From assembly GCA_037974965.1 (NCBI GenBank), contig JBBPFI010000012.1, forward strand, positions 186,001-250,000: a DNA stretch of 64,000 nt, written 5' to 3'. The translations under genes were made by a program, and so were the position numbers. Position 1 is the first letter of the stretch; every line of letters starts with the position of its first letter. Shown in pieces: positions 43,629 to 54,548 of this stretch. The DNA comes from Dacryopinax spathularia (Eukaryota; Basidiomycota; Dacrymycetes; Dacrymycetales; Dacrymycetaceae). The notes under the pieces were generated by a model. It was not told the DNA's origin, made no database searches, and saw only the letters and a list, made by a program, of their open reading frames with translations.

Positions 43629-44400
43629 GTGGTTGGCGCCAGAGAGCCTGAGCGGCACAAGCAGGGTCGCGGGATGGTTCTGTCGGAGCTGCACACCCTT
43701 GGGCCTCATACTTCAGCTAGAACGACCACCATATGTTACTCCCTCATCGTTGTTTCCATCAAAATCATGATTACATATCATAATATCATAATCACAAGTA
43801 GTACTGCTTGCGAAGGATAAGCTATCGAGGCAGTCGAAGCCCACTAACGGCTAACGCCGACCAGCTCGCGTTCGGCGATAAGACGATGTAAACACGAACG
43901 CGTCGGGGTTCTTTGTTCCCCAACGCTCAACGACCATCTCGGAGCTCGTCTGAACCTAGCAAACCTCACGGACTGTTCAACTGGATTTCCATTGCTACAG
44001 TTATGATGGCTTTTATGTCTAGTTTGCCTATGAGTTCTCATAAGCCTGATCTGGTTGACGTCTTCTCTCGAGACTGCAACTGGCTATGCTATGCTCATCT
44101 GTATGATTTCTCGGTGCGAGTCGTTCGCCACGCTGCGACTAGCCTTTCGGTCATGAAGCATCCTCGGTTGTTGCTTGCTTTAGGGGCTGCGGTGCTAGAG
44201 TGGGATATACGCATCGTCAGGATGACTTGCCCTCAACATCCAAGGCGGAAGCCCGCGGTCAACGTGCCTGCTGTGTTGGACATGCCTTTTCCGTAGCGTT
44301 GGTGCGTCCGGAGCTTACGCGTCTACGGACTTATCTACTCCTTTGGACGGTATAAAAGGAGCCATGAAGTTCGGTCGTAAGTGCTCTCCATCTCCCCAGA
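43629..44400. other. Intergenic and promoter of MT2
   Basis: A plus frame at 43913-44296 lacks an early ATG and is not called. The core promoter of MT2 with a TATA box lies at the right end. Confidence 0.45.
44351..44358 (+). promoter_or_regulatory. TATA box of MT2
   Basis: TATAAAAG, 43-50 nt before the MT2 ATG at 44401; it matches the consensus and the position seen at MT1. Confidence 0.6.
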
Positions 44401-46165
44401 ATGCCCGCATCTAATAACCGCAAGCCTAGCCTATGGGCAGCCATCCGAGATGCTCTTCCCGGCAAGGATCGTACCCCTCAATCGAAGGAACGCTCCACTG
44501 CAAGAGATGATGGATATGCAACCGATGCTCCACGCTCAAGCCATAGTCGTCGTCGACCGGCCACCCGCCCCGTCGGCGGTGCTGCCAATCAGCATGCACC
44601 ATCAGCCGTCCCAGCAGTACCTCCTTTACCGTCTCGTGCGGCTCAAGGTCTCCCTAATCCAGGCACCTCATTCATCGACATGGGTCCTACACCAAATGTA
44701 ACACAACGCCACTCCCTTCGAAACTCTCGTTCACAGCACGACCTGGGGCATCGTCGTGAATCGCAGACTTCTCCCCCCCCCATGCCATCAGCACCAAGGA
44801 GGACAACGCAAGACTTGGGCTATGTCGGCTATCTCTCTGACTCAGGATCTGAAAGGGGTTCGGCTCCGGCAAGCAGCGAGCTTCAACTCGACAGCCGTTC
44901 GAACTACGTCTTGTCGATCGGAAATGAAGCCCGACGGCTGTACGCACCCTTTCCCTTCCGTTAAACAGGGATACTCATGGCTTGTAGGGAGAAGTACATG
45001 CTCTACCCTCTGTACTACAATGGAGACCGCCGCCTTCCGTCGTTCTCTTCCGACCATACTCCTCCGGCTAGGGTACTCGATGTCGGATCTGGTTATGGGT
45101 ACTGGATTCGCCATGCTGCTAAGGACTGGAAGGTACGTCGATCTCTTAGCAAGTGTTGCTATGCTCAGCCCCTGAAGGCCACAGAATTCGTCGCCCTCGA
45201 TTTCCACCGATACAAGCTGTGCCGCATGCCAGATAACTATCGTAGCAGAATCAAGCAACGAATCGGGGACATATTGTAAGCCGTAATCATTGCAGTACGC
45301 CACGGGCATTGATCAGTATTAGCGATGCGGCCATGTACAATAGCTTGGGACAGTTTGATTATATACGCCTGGCGAATATGAGTATTGCGATTCGGCGCAG
45401 CAGAGTACGCACACCAATTCGTTTCATTCGTTGCTTTTCTGAGTGATTCCGCAGTGGAGATGGCTCATTACTGTAAGAATGGCTCTTTCAAATCGCTACA
45501 ACCCACTCTGATACATAACCTCAGATGATCCGCAATATCCTCACGCCGGGGGGCATTCTAGAGGTGAGCACCCACAGCTTGCAATAATGTTTACTGCATG
45601 TTCAGCATCTGGTGGACCCCTTGCCCAGATCATAGACGATGGCTGGATTCTCCCGCCCTACAACCCGCCGAGATCGCAGCGCACTACGATCCAGCATCTG
45701 TTTGAGATGATGTGCGATCACTACCGTATTGGTTTGGATGAAAGCGCAGCGGTGTTAGGATTCATGGACGACGATCCATTTCTCGAGCGGGTTGCGGAAA
45801 GTCGGAATCTCAGTATCTCCCCGGGCGTACCCGGCCCAACGTGCACGGATCTTGTCCACAGGCGCTGGACGAAGGCTCGCAAACGATGGCACCGAGCTAT
45901 AGGCTATAGCTACAACAGCCTGGAAAACTTCGGGCAGGAAACGCTATTATTGTTCAGCGAGCAAACACCAAGAGAGAAGCGTGTTCGCGCCAGTTCAGGC
46001 CAGCAAGCTTTGCTACGACTAGCCATCTATCACCTGCCCGCATACATGCACAAGGAGAATGTCTTTGATATCCTCGAGCGCGGCCTTCGGCATGAATTGG
46101 TAGAGGATCTCTGTAAGAAGCTCTTCGATTGGATGCAAGAACTTCGAGATAATTTCTTGAGGTGA
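44401..46165 (+). CDS. SAM-dependent methyltransferase MT2, paralogue of MT1
   Basis: The first exon (MPASNNRKPSLWAAIRDALP) is Ser/Pro/Arg-rich with ARDDGYATDAPR and VGYLSDSGSERG. An intron then splits ARRL|EKYMLYPLYY at the same place and phase as in MT1. The core has motif I (ARVLDVGSGYGYWIRHAAKD), then ATEFVALDFHRYKL, GQFDYIRLANMSIAIRR, WRWLIT and MIRNILTPGGILE. The long last part (HLVDPLAQIIDDGWILPPYN, LERVAESRNLSISPGVPGP) is helical. The model stops at TGA 46165. That TGA is inside a strong GTGAGT donor, and splicing to 46208 would replace it with a basic tail ending near 46280; both ends are possible. Substrate unknown. Confidence 0.85.
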
Positions 46166-47147
46166 GTTACTGAGTAGTCCGCCGCCTCCCTCAATTGACA
46201 GTATAAACAGCCGGCCAGACGGCTACCCGTACGGTGGCTCGACGTTGCACATTCGTCTCTATCGCCGGAGGTCTACCTAGCCCCGCACGCTATCAACATC
46301 CGGCGACAATAGGCCAAATGTGGCCTTGCAAAGTTCGTCTTAAGGCTTGTTTCGTCATCATACGTCTGGAAATATCCTCTCCCTCCAATTGCGGCCACGG
46401 CCGTGTACTATGCTAGGGGTTCTGCATGCTGGCATGTCTTACCCTCTCCTTACTCTGAGTTTTGGCCGGACTCGTACCTGTGAATACGTAGCTTTCGTCT
46501 GAACCACTCCCCATTGCCTTCACTGCCCATCAATAGCACGTGACATGCCCGAAAGGTAAACAAGACCTTCGGGATCAAACTAGGACGCTTGGTGTGTTCT
46601 CCAAATCACCGTCTTGCCATTATTCTACCAAGGGGATCTCCCCTGCGTACAGGCTCTCGGAAATACGCAACAACCCGGCTGGAGGCTTGCGACCAAAGAC
46701 AACCTCTGGATTGGCCGCAATGTTGAACTCTGTCGCACAAGTTCTGCTTTATATGCTTCCTTACACGTGTTTAACGCGTGCAGCCGTGAACATTCGGCCG
46801 CGCTGGCAGGCTGTTTCTCAGGGTTTCTTATGGCTGGTTTTATCGGACAAAACGCCAAATGCTGCAGCAGGAGAGGCTTTTGCCGAGGCAACAGCTCTGT
46901 TGCTGCGGCCAAAGCCCTTGGCTGCGGCAAAAGCCGCCAATGCTTCAGCCGAAGTAGGTTGCTGCGGCAGGAGCTAGCCATGTGGCCCTTGCTTCCGCTC
47001 CAGCTTCTTTGCCTCCATGGCAAAAACATTTTTTACACGTTCTAATTGTCAATTTGGGAACTTTCTGGGGTCCCCATAAACAAGCACAGCCTCCCCCCCC
47101 CTTTTTTTTTGTTTTTTCCGTAAGCGGGATAATGTTATTGTCATTAT
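46166..47147. other. Spacer left of the tandem repeat
   Basis: A plus frame at 46540-46977 has random composition and is not called. The stretch 46860-46980 contains short G/C repeats in both orientations (GGCTTTTGCCGAGGC and GCTGCGGCAAAAGCC), which could pair. A C/T homopolymer tract lies at about 47091-47116. Confidence 0.4.
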
Positions 47148-47434
47148 AGGTATCGCAGTAGTTTAATTGACAATGAAAAAGGATAGTTCAGACAATGAGC
47201 ATGTAGGGTAACCTTTCAATGACAAGCAGCAAGACCAGGATTGTGAGAACAGCAAGAAAACAGTGAGTGATAAGAGGGGAAAAGCGGCAATGCAGCCTGA
47301 GAGATAGGTATCACTGTAGTACAATTGACAATGAAAGTATAGTCAAGACAATGAGCATGTGGGGTAACCTATGAATGAAAAGGAGCAAGACCAGGATCAT
47401 GAGAAGAGCAAGGAAACAAGCAGTGATAAGAGGG
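47148..47434. repeat. Two-copy imperfect tandem repeat, 158-bp period
   Basis: Copy 1 starts AGGTATCGCAGTAG at 47148 and copy 2 starts AGGTATCACTGTAG at 47306. Both share AATTGACAATGAA, GACAATGAGCATGT, GGGTAACCT, GCAAGACCAGGAT and GTGATAAGAGGG. Divergence of roughly a fifth suggests an old duplication. It lies just left of the accessory gene block. Confidence 0.85.
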
Positions 47435-47578
47435 AGAATGCGCCAAGTCTTCTACCGAGGTGCATGATGGTTAGGAACCATGGCCAAGCTGGCTCAGTGA
47501 GAGAGGGAACTTCTAGAGAATGTGTGAGCAGGTTATTCCCAGGGAGAAGAACATATTTCACATACAATTAATCTGTGG

Positions 47579-49202
47579 TCACTTGTCCTTAACCGCAAAG
47601 CGATGTTCCTCCTTTCCCAAAATGCGACTCATCTTACTTCGCCAATGAGGGTTGATGTTTCGGATATCGAGGTTCAAGACGCCACGGAGGTGATCCAGGA
47701 ACATGTCAGGACTGTTCGACTTTTCGAGGAGCTTGACCGTCTTTTTCAACAGCTCATTTGCTTCCTCTGCTGCCTCGTCTGGATTCTAGCATCACGCCAG
47801 TCAGTAGAGTTCTTGACCAAGGCAAAGCGCTCGCACCTCGAGGAGTTCAATGTCCATTTCCTCGTCACTCTCATCGGAGTCATCGCTCTCCACGACCAGG
47901 CTTGCTGCCACAACCTGTTCTTCCTCTTCTACGTCTCCCTGACCCTCCTGTTCTTCCTCCTGATCAGAATAGCCCTGCACCTCAGCTTGTCCGGCGAAAT
48001 GGACCTTTAGCTTGTCCTTGTCCTTCCTGGCCGTCGTCTGCATTCCTTGCGTGATAACCATAGCCCCGCCCACCGCCTTCTGGTTCCCCCATCAGCGCCT
48101 GGATATTGGGACAAGGAAAGAGTTAATTACTGACCTTTTGCTTCTTCACCTTGTCCTTGTCAGTAAGTCCTGCTTGTCCACTTGTGCGTTTGGTGGCCGT
48201 AGAACTCGATGTAGTTGCCAATTGTAGGGCATCTCGATTGGTGATCGTGGGCGGCACAAAGGGCGGATACTTCGGCTTGGCCTTATTCTGCGGGACATCC
48301 TTCTCGGGCACAGAAACAGCCTTAGCCTTACCCTTAGCCTGAGCCCGAGCCTGAGCCTCAGCCCGAGCCCGAGCCTCAGCCTCAGCCTGCTCCTGAGCCC
48401 GAACCCGAGCCACCCAAGCCTGCTCCTGAGCCTCAGCCTCAGCCTCAGCCCGAGCCAGAGCCTCAGCCTCAGCCCGAGTCCGAGCCTTAGACCGAGCCTT
48501 GGCCTGTTCCTCAGCCTCGAGCTGTTGCATACGTTCCTCCTCCTTGCGCAGAAGATCTCGCAGCTCGCGTTGCTTCTGCTCAACTGCCTTCACCTGGAGC
48601 TCGCGAAGCTTGATAGGATTGATCCGGACTGCCTTGCTTATATTCCACAGGGGAACGTCGATATCTGGTGTTTCGAGCGGGCCATAAGTGGCTTCCGTGG
48701 GAACAAAGGACGGATCCCCATGCAAACGTAGTCGTGCCGCCTTCATATCCTCTAACTCATCTGATCAGCACGTCCAACCTCTTGAGGGAGACAAGATGAC
48801 TTACCAAACATTCCACAGCCGTTCTGCGCCTTAGGGCACGGGCAGACTGAAAGAAAAGGTTAACGTCTACCGCAAGTGATCCAGACAAAGCCACTCACCC
48901 CAGCAGCGACGGCCGTCCTTGGATGTTATGTCTTGCGCCCACTTAATGTGGTTGCACAGGGGCACCAACCTGGCCCTGTCGCTGGTAGGAAGGAACTTTC
49001 CCTTGAACGTGAGCTTCATCGGCCAATATCTCTTGTCATTGTCCTCGAGATCGTCCGGGATTTCTCCTTCGGCCAGCTTCTTTTTCTCCGCCAACAGGAC
49101 AGGAAGGGACTTAAGATCGAGGGGCTCTTCAGCGGCAGAGTAGTCGCCGTCCAGCTCCATGTTTCGCTTCTTACTAGGGTTGAGGGTAGGGTTCGTCGCC
49201 AT
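47579..49202 (-). CDS. Unknown protein with CPCP/C motif and long charged helix
   Basis: ATG 49202 (MATNPTLNPSKKRNMELDG) starts an exon ending in WAQDITSKDGRRCW. Short introns join GVCPCPKAQNGCGMF, a small cysteine motif, and DELEDMKAARLRLHG. A helix rich in E, A and R follows (about residues 175-310), first a coiled coil (RELRDLLRKEEERMQQLEAE), then near-perfect RAEAEA/RAQAQA repeats coded by a hexanucleotide repeat at 48321-48520. After KDKVKKQK come an acidic exon (QEEEQEGQGDVEEEE and DDSDESDEEMDIELLE) and a conserved-looking end (ELLKKTVKLLEKSNSPDMFL, LNLDIRNINPHW, MSRILGKEEHRFAVKDK). Stop at 47579. Five or so introns all keep frame. Function unknown; the composition suggests a nuclear or chromatin-associated protein. 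Confidence 0.75.
48321..48520 (-). repeat. Degenerate hexanucleotide repeat coding E/A/R/Q helix
   Basis: The plus strand is built of GCCTCA, GCCCGA, GCCTGA and GCCTGC hexamers. Read on the minus strand they code dipeptide runs of RA, EA and QA, expected to form a long single alpha-helix. Confidence 0.85.
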
Positions 49203-50068
49203 TTTCGTGGGATATATGCGCACAGGAAGTTTAAAGAAAGGACCTTTCTTCGATGACAGGGACGAGAAGATCAAGAACAAGCACAAGGTTCTCGAGTAGT
49301 CGGAAGAGGCGGATGGTCAAGCGAGAAGCCTTTTTCTGGGACTCCACTTGGTTGGCAATGACCAGGATGAGGTCGACAGTGAGCACGGCGAGTTCAGTCA
49401 CCAGGAGACACAGTTCGACAAGCTGAGAAGCCAGCGTTGGGTAGAGGCAAGGGGGAGTTGGCTAGACAAGAAGAGTTTGTAGAGGATTGATAGTGGCGGT
49501 TAGGTAGGAAGTGGACGGTGAGAAGCAAGATGTATGCGGCGGACTCTGGCTGCAGTCAGTTTAAATAAGTCAGTGGGGCATGCACGGACCTCCGAAATGC
49601 TCGTGTATGCGCTCCTAACGGCCCTAGTCATTCTTCAGTTGTTTGTGGCGAGTTTCCGCGGGAACTCACCGAAAAAGGAGGTAGGTTCGTCTATTTTTGG
49701 CAGAAATAGGAGAAGAAACCACTTTGATGTGAGTCAGAGGGCGTGGGAAGCGAAGAAGAAGCGAAACAAGTCATTGTCATGTGGGCTGGACCCTCGACAA
49801 TGGACTAGGACCGCGGAGTCCGGTCGGAGCCGAGTGGCTCTTTGCTTCCGGGCCAAACTCGAGTTTGGCCCGGAAGCAAATAGCGGTAAGGGTCCCTTGG
49901 TCGACTCTACCTTGCCCTCCTCCGAAGTCATTCATTGCCCCTCCAGTTCCGCCCCATTCTCTCTGCCCTCAGCTTTCCCTTCCCTTTTCCAACCCCTTGA
50001 TCAAGGTCTCCTCAGCTGCGTCTCCCATCCTTGGAACCACCCTCTGCGGTGTGGTTCGTTCCATCATT
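49203..50068. other. Divergent promoter region with 40-bp palindrome
   Basis: It separates the cysteine-motif gene (minus) and the next unknown gene (plus). A plus frame starting near 49597 (MLVYALLTALVILQLFVASF) looks like a membrane segment but has no supported continuation, so it is not called. Confidence 0.45.
49841..49880. repeat. Perfect 40-bp palindrome
   Basis: The arm TTTGCTTCCGGGCCAAACTC is followed at once by its exact reverse complement, with CTCGAG at the centre and no spacer. The flanking bases do not pair. Confidence 0.95.
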
Positions 50069-51775
50069 ATGCTCCGTCTTCCTGATGACGACAGACGACC
50101 GGGGGGCTTCCTCCAGCGAGTGGGACGCCTGTACTGGGCCCACAGGGAGCTCACTGCCCGCGATCTGTTGAATTTGGATGCTTGGCCGGCCAGTAGGGTA
50201 TGTCTGTAGCCCCCAGCATGCTATGTTATACTCACATTGTTTCCTAGATTCTGGAGTTTTTTCGCATGCACATAGGTCCCCGGGATGCCTTGTGGACAGT
50301 CTTCCGAAATCATGTCGAGCTTCCGCTCATGTATCTGGCTAGGTACGCCATCTACTTCCCTCCTCTCCCAATCTGTCCTAGCCCTGGCTTGGAACTGACT
50401 CTGTGACAGCGAGAACTACGAAGGTGTCATTCCTGGCATCCCTTATTACACCATGGCACAAGCGAAAGCATGCGATTCTAAATTCAAGGATTTGCACAAC
50501 AGCATGAAGGAGATTCCAGTCACCGGCAAGGCAAACAGGGAATTGGAAGACGAAATCATCGTTACCAAGTACGATGTCCTCCTGGTGACGAACTTCTACA
50601 CGGCTCTCGGTAAGTCCATGTCCGGTGGAATTTTATTCCTACTTACGCTTGCACCAGCTCTGCTCATATCCTCTCTGTTCACGGTGAAGAGCTGGAACGA
50701 GCTCTATCTCTCAATGATGGTCACCTGTCGGCTTTTCGTGCGATTTTCTCCTCGTCCACACCGAGACGACGTCCCGCGCATGCTCAATGTTATGGTCATC
50801 GCCAAACCCAGACGTCGGAGCCCTTTGGGCCGTCGGGCCGGCTCTGACCAGAGCCTGAGGGTCCATATGGTGCAAGCTGCGGGGGAAGACCCGGATTCGG
50901 ATATCGTGGGCGATGGACCTGGCGCGATCACGGCTGGATCGGCAGCGTCTCCTACCGACCCTGACCAACCCACCCAACCCACCTTGGCGCCAAACTCCCA
51001 CGGTCCAAGTTCTTGGTTCGGAAATCGCCCTCTCCGTCATGCTGGCGAACCGTATCAGGTGGGAGCAGGCACTACCATCAGCCCATCAGTCAATCAGGGC
51101 GCGCCGGCAACATCCAGGCGTCCTAAGCCTATGGCAAGGACCGTGTTAAGGCGCACTCTCAATGCCGCGCTTGGGGGCGGCCTCAATCGTCTCACTCTAA
51201 TTCGTGACGCCATAGAGGCGAGGGTCGGGGGCAATCCTGATTTCTGGCCAAGGAGTATGGAGAACACGCGACCTTATGACCAGACGGAGCTGTTGGGCCT
51301 CTCACAGTTGGGCAAGGGCATCCTCGAGGCGCACTGCGCTGAGACTTCCAACTGGATCATGTAAGTGACATCCAAAAAGAATCACTCATTCTCTTGGCAC
51401 TTACTCCTTAGCAGGGTTGCAAACATCCTCAAGGACCCCCCTCATGAGCTACCCGAGGGCAGCAGCTTTCACTTTGCCACCTGCAACGTGAAAGCTGCAG
51501 CGGCGATTGGCCCCCGTTTTTCAGACATTGTTGATGCCCCACGGTGGTTCCCCCGGTCCAGGCCTCATCTGGATGAAAGCCATATCGAGGACTTCCTGAA
51601 AAGTGCCACGGTTAGACTTTGTCTGCTCTGCCTGCTAACTCTCACATGGGCTCGAAATCAATTTGCAGACTCTCACAACCATCAGTTTTTCCAGCTGGTC
51701 AAAGGTCAATGGGAGAAGATTGCAGAGTTCTCCATAGACCAGGTTGCTGAAGAGCTCGGCGTTGGTTTTGAATGA
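50069..51775 (+). CDS. Unknown multi-exon gene of the accessory block
   Basis: The start MLRLPDDDRRPGGFLQRVGR at 50069 is followed by YWAHRELTARDLLNLDAWPA, then by short introns to ILEFFRMHIGPRDALWTVFR and NYEGVIPGIPYYTMAQAKAC. Another intron leads to LLISSLFTVKSWNELYLSMM and a basic, proline-rich middle (VIAKPRRRSPLGRR). Towards the end TLIRDAIEARVGGNPDFWPR and LLGLSQLGKGILEAHCAETS are followed by an intron and VANILKDPPHELPEGSSFHF. The model stops at 51775 (VAEELGVGFE), but the last junction near 51603 is uncertain: the visible intron shifts frame and reading through does not. No family is recognised. It is divergent from the preceding gene and convergent with the F-box gene. Confidence 0.6.
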
Positions 51776-51943
51776 CCTATCAAGTTCCGGGCATGGGCCT
51801 TTGGTGTAGCCTGTGATCCAGTGTTGTAGCCTTCAGTCCGCTTAATGATCATCGATGTTGCAGAGTCCATCTTTAGAGGATTGCCATTCACTGTGCTAAT
51901 TAACTGGTACAATAATGCTCAATTTCGGAATAACGGTCCCCAA

Positions 51944-54261
51944 TCAGAGCGCCCCCAAACGACGCAAACATCCCACGGCCACAAAAGATACTGAGTTTCC
52001 CTTCTCCTGCAGCCCCTGCCAGGCCATCTCCCAGTCTTCGTGCCACGTTCGATCCTCCCCCAACGCGTCCCAATCAATTGCGCAGCAATGGCAGGATGGC
52101 CTCACTATTGGTATGGAGTTCCTTCTACGGCTCTCCAAGAAATCAGGAAGAGGAAGCGATGTCCTCCAACCGAACCAGGCGTACTCTCTGTCATCCAACC
52201 CTACCTCGATGAAAGCCAAGTACCCGTAACCAGGTAGATAGAAGAGGAGCTCGTCGGGCGGGCGAAGGACAATTGGCTGGGCCCCAGCCGGGAAGTGGAG
52301 ACCCCGGATAGCCAGGTGAAGGTAACCTTGCGGATAGGACCTCCATCTGGACTCCATCTTCTCTAGCGCCATGTACTCAGAAGGTAGTTTTGTTGGGCAG
52401 GATTCCTTCCAAGTCTTGCCCAACTGGGGCAATTGCCTTTGAATGCGCCGATCTCGCATCTCCATCTACAAAACAAGTGAGAATCAAATCACCTTTCGAC
52501 TGATGGGACTTACCAAAACACCTTGCAATTGGGGTTTGGACCAGTGACGAGGTACCTCGCATTGCCTCATATCCTCCACAACAGGAAGATAGTCCTGCTG
52601 CGGAGTAGCTCCAAAACTCCGTTGAACGCTGTTCCCGCTTGCCGCAAGGAGGAGAACCAAGCGAGTGGCCCCAGGCGCCCCAAGGACAAGAGCAGGGCAC
52701 ACGTCGTCGAACGCCAAAGGGCGGGCGTGCGTGAGGTCATCATGGGCAGGCCATATTATGCCATGCTGCCACATACGCTTGGTTGATGAGCAAACGGCCC
52801 GTACCAGAGCGCCTCCCTGCGTCCAAAAGGCATCAAGACCAGAGCGGCCCACGGTCAGACCGCAAATCCTCTCCTCATCAGGAATGTGGAACACTGTTCG
52901 CATGCCCAGATCAACCTGGACCCCAGATGTGGTCATTCGGATCGTTACTTGTAATTCCTGTATGCCGAGTCGGGTCCGTCCCAGGACTCCTACTGAGATG
53001 CTGACTTCCTTATCTCCTGTTCCTCCCGGGGCTTGGTTGGGCTGGTGTTTTGAGAACGAAGCAGCAGCTTGCTGATCCCACACGGTGGCCTGCCAGAGCA
53101 GGTGCGGTAACTGCACAATGTGCGGTGCCTTTCGGGTGTGGCGCGGAGGTCCTTCTTGATGTAGCTCAGGGACTTGTTTCTTCTCCATGCGGTCAGACAC
53201 ATCGGTTGCTGGATGCCCTTCCTCTTGGAGAGGCTGCATCTCATAAACCAATATGCACCTGTCCATGATCACTACCAGATACTGGTGCAGAAATGCGGCG
53301 GCCAAGGGGGTACACTGTTCCGCGGGTTAGCCTCTAGGCTGGGATAAGGGCAGCAGGTTTTCATACCATGGCAGGAACATCTAGGTCTACCATCCACAGC
53401 TCTTTCCACTGGTAAAGATGCATGCGGGGTTGTCCGTTCCATTTCGTAGCGCATATCCAGCTGGAAGTGAAGGCTATCACGCCGCTGCTGCGGCACATGA
53501 GGAGGTTTCTGGTGATTTCGACTGAGTGTCCGGATATGTTGATTGCCAAGACCTCCGTGACGGCAGCCTCGATGCTCTTTGTTTGCGGCACCATCTCGAA
53601 AAGGAGATCAAAGTGAGTTCCGTCTTGCGCCTCGACAAGGAGCATGCCTTCGGCGACAACTGGCCTAGGAATATGGCCATTCGGGCGCACTGGGATGCGC
53701 ATGAGGAGTTCTGCTTCTTTTCCTCTGTATTTGAAGCACCAGACTTCGCCTTGTCGAGTTCCGATGAATAGAATCCCACGAAGCATGCGGCACCACTCAA
53801 CCTGCTCTCCCTCCAACGAAATGGAGCTGGCAAGCAACCGAGAGCAGGACCCATCCTGCGGCAGCGCAAGTCTTGACCAGGCCCGTGTCATCTGCCAGGC
53901 ATGCTCATGGAGCTGGAAGTCGCTCATTGCACTCAGAGGAAGGCCATAAGCCGGGAGAGGTAGGACGCCTTGAGCAGCGAGTTGCTTGAACCGGGCTAAG
54001 ATGGGATCCCGTGCTAGTGAACGGAGTCGGCGGTTGACCTAGAGCAACTATCAGATCAATCTGTGCTGGAGGAGGGGAAACTGAACGAACTTGGGATACT
54101 CTGAGGAGGTCTGCCAACTGCAGCTTATCACATATCATCCACCAGAGTTCTGTAGGTAGAACAAAAAGCTTGGCAGTAATATTTGGATGGTGTCCTCTGG
54201 CCATCTGTAGCCAGTGGTTCATCTTGGGTGCAGGAGCTGTGGTCTGAGTCTTGCTTTGCAT
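51944..54261 (-). CDS. F-box protein with probable beta-propeller
   Basis: ATG at 54261 starts MQSKTQTTAPAPKMNHWLQM. The F-box is LPTELWWMICDKLQLADLLR then VSQ, continued over an intron as VNRRLRSLARDPILARF. The following 500 residues are beta-rich with repeated strand pairs (GILFIGTRQGEVWCFKYRG, RPVVAEGMLLVEAQDGTHFD, GVIAFTSSWICATKW, ELWMVDLDVPAM, AFLHQYLVVIMDRCILVYEM), which suggests a WD-less propeller; this is inference. Introns fall after VPAM and after LQGVL. The last exon (MEMRDRRIQRQLPQLGKTWK) carries GYLHLAIRGLHFPAG and GYGYLAFIEVGLDDREYAWF and stops at 51944 (RRLGAL). It would be a substrate receptor of an SCF ubiquitin ligase. Confidence 0.72.
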
Positions 54262-54548
54262 ATGGCAGGATTAAGGGATGGGACTGAAGCCGGCTTGCGA
54301 AATCATAAGACCATTAATACTACAGGAGCCCACTGGCATATGACGGATGACGTTCTCGTAGCGCCACCTCACTTCCAGCGGAAGCAAGGGGCAGGTAGAC
54401 CCTTCATCCGTCATACCCCAGGGGACGGCCCGCTTGTCACCCTCGCTGCTTAGGGAATCAGGGGGTTATATTGCTGTATACATGAGTTTGGGAGGATGAC
54501 AGCATGGAAGGAAATATGTTTCGATCTTTTGCTACCAACCATCCTTTC

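Noticed and set aside
46540-46977. A 145-codon plus-strand frame
   Set aside because: Much of it comes from short GC repeats; no domain and no continuation.
49534-50085. A 183-codon plus-strand frame with a hydrophobic segment
   Set aside because: It runs across the palindrome and into the next gene's start in another frame; only the first 20 residues look protein-like.
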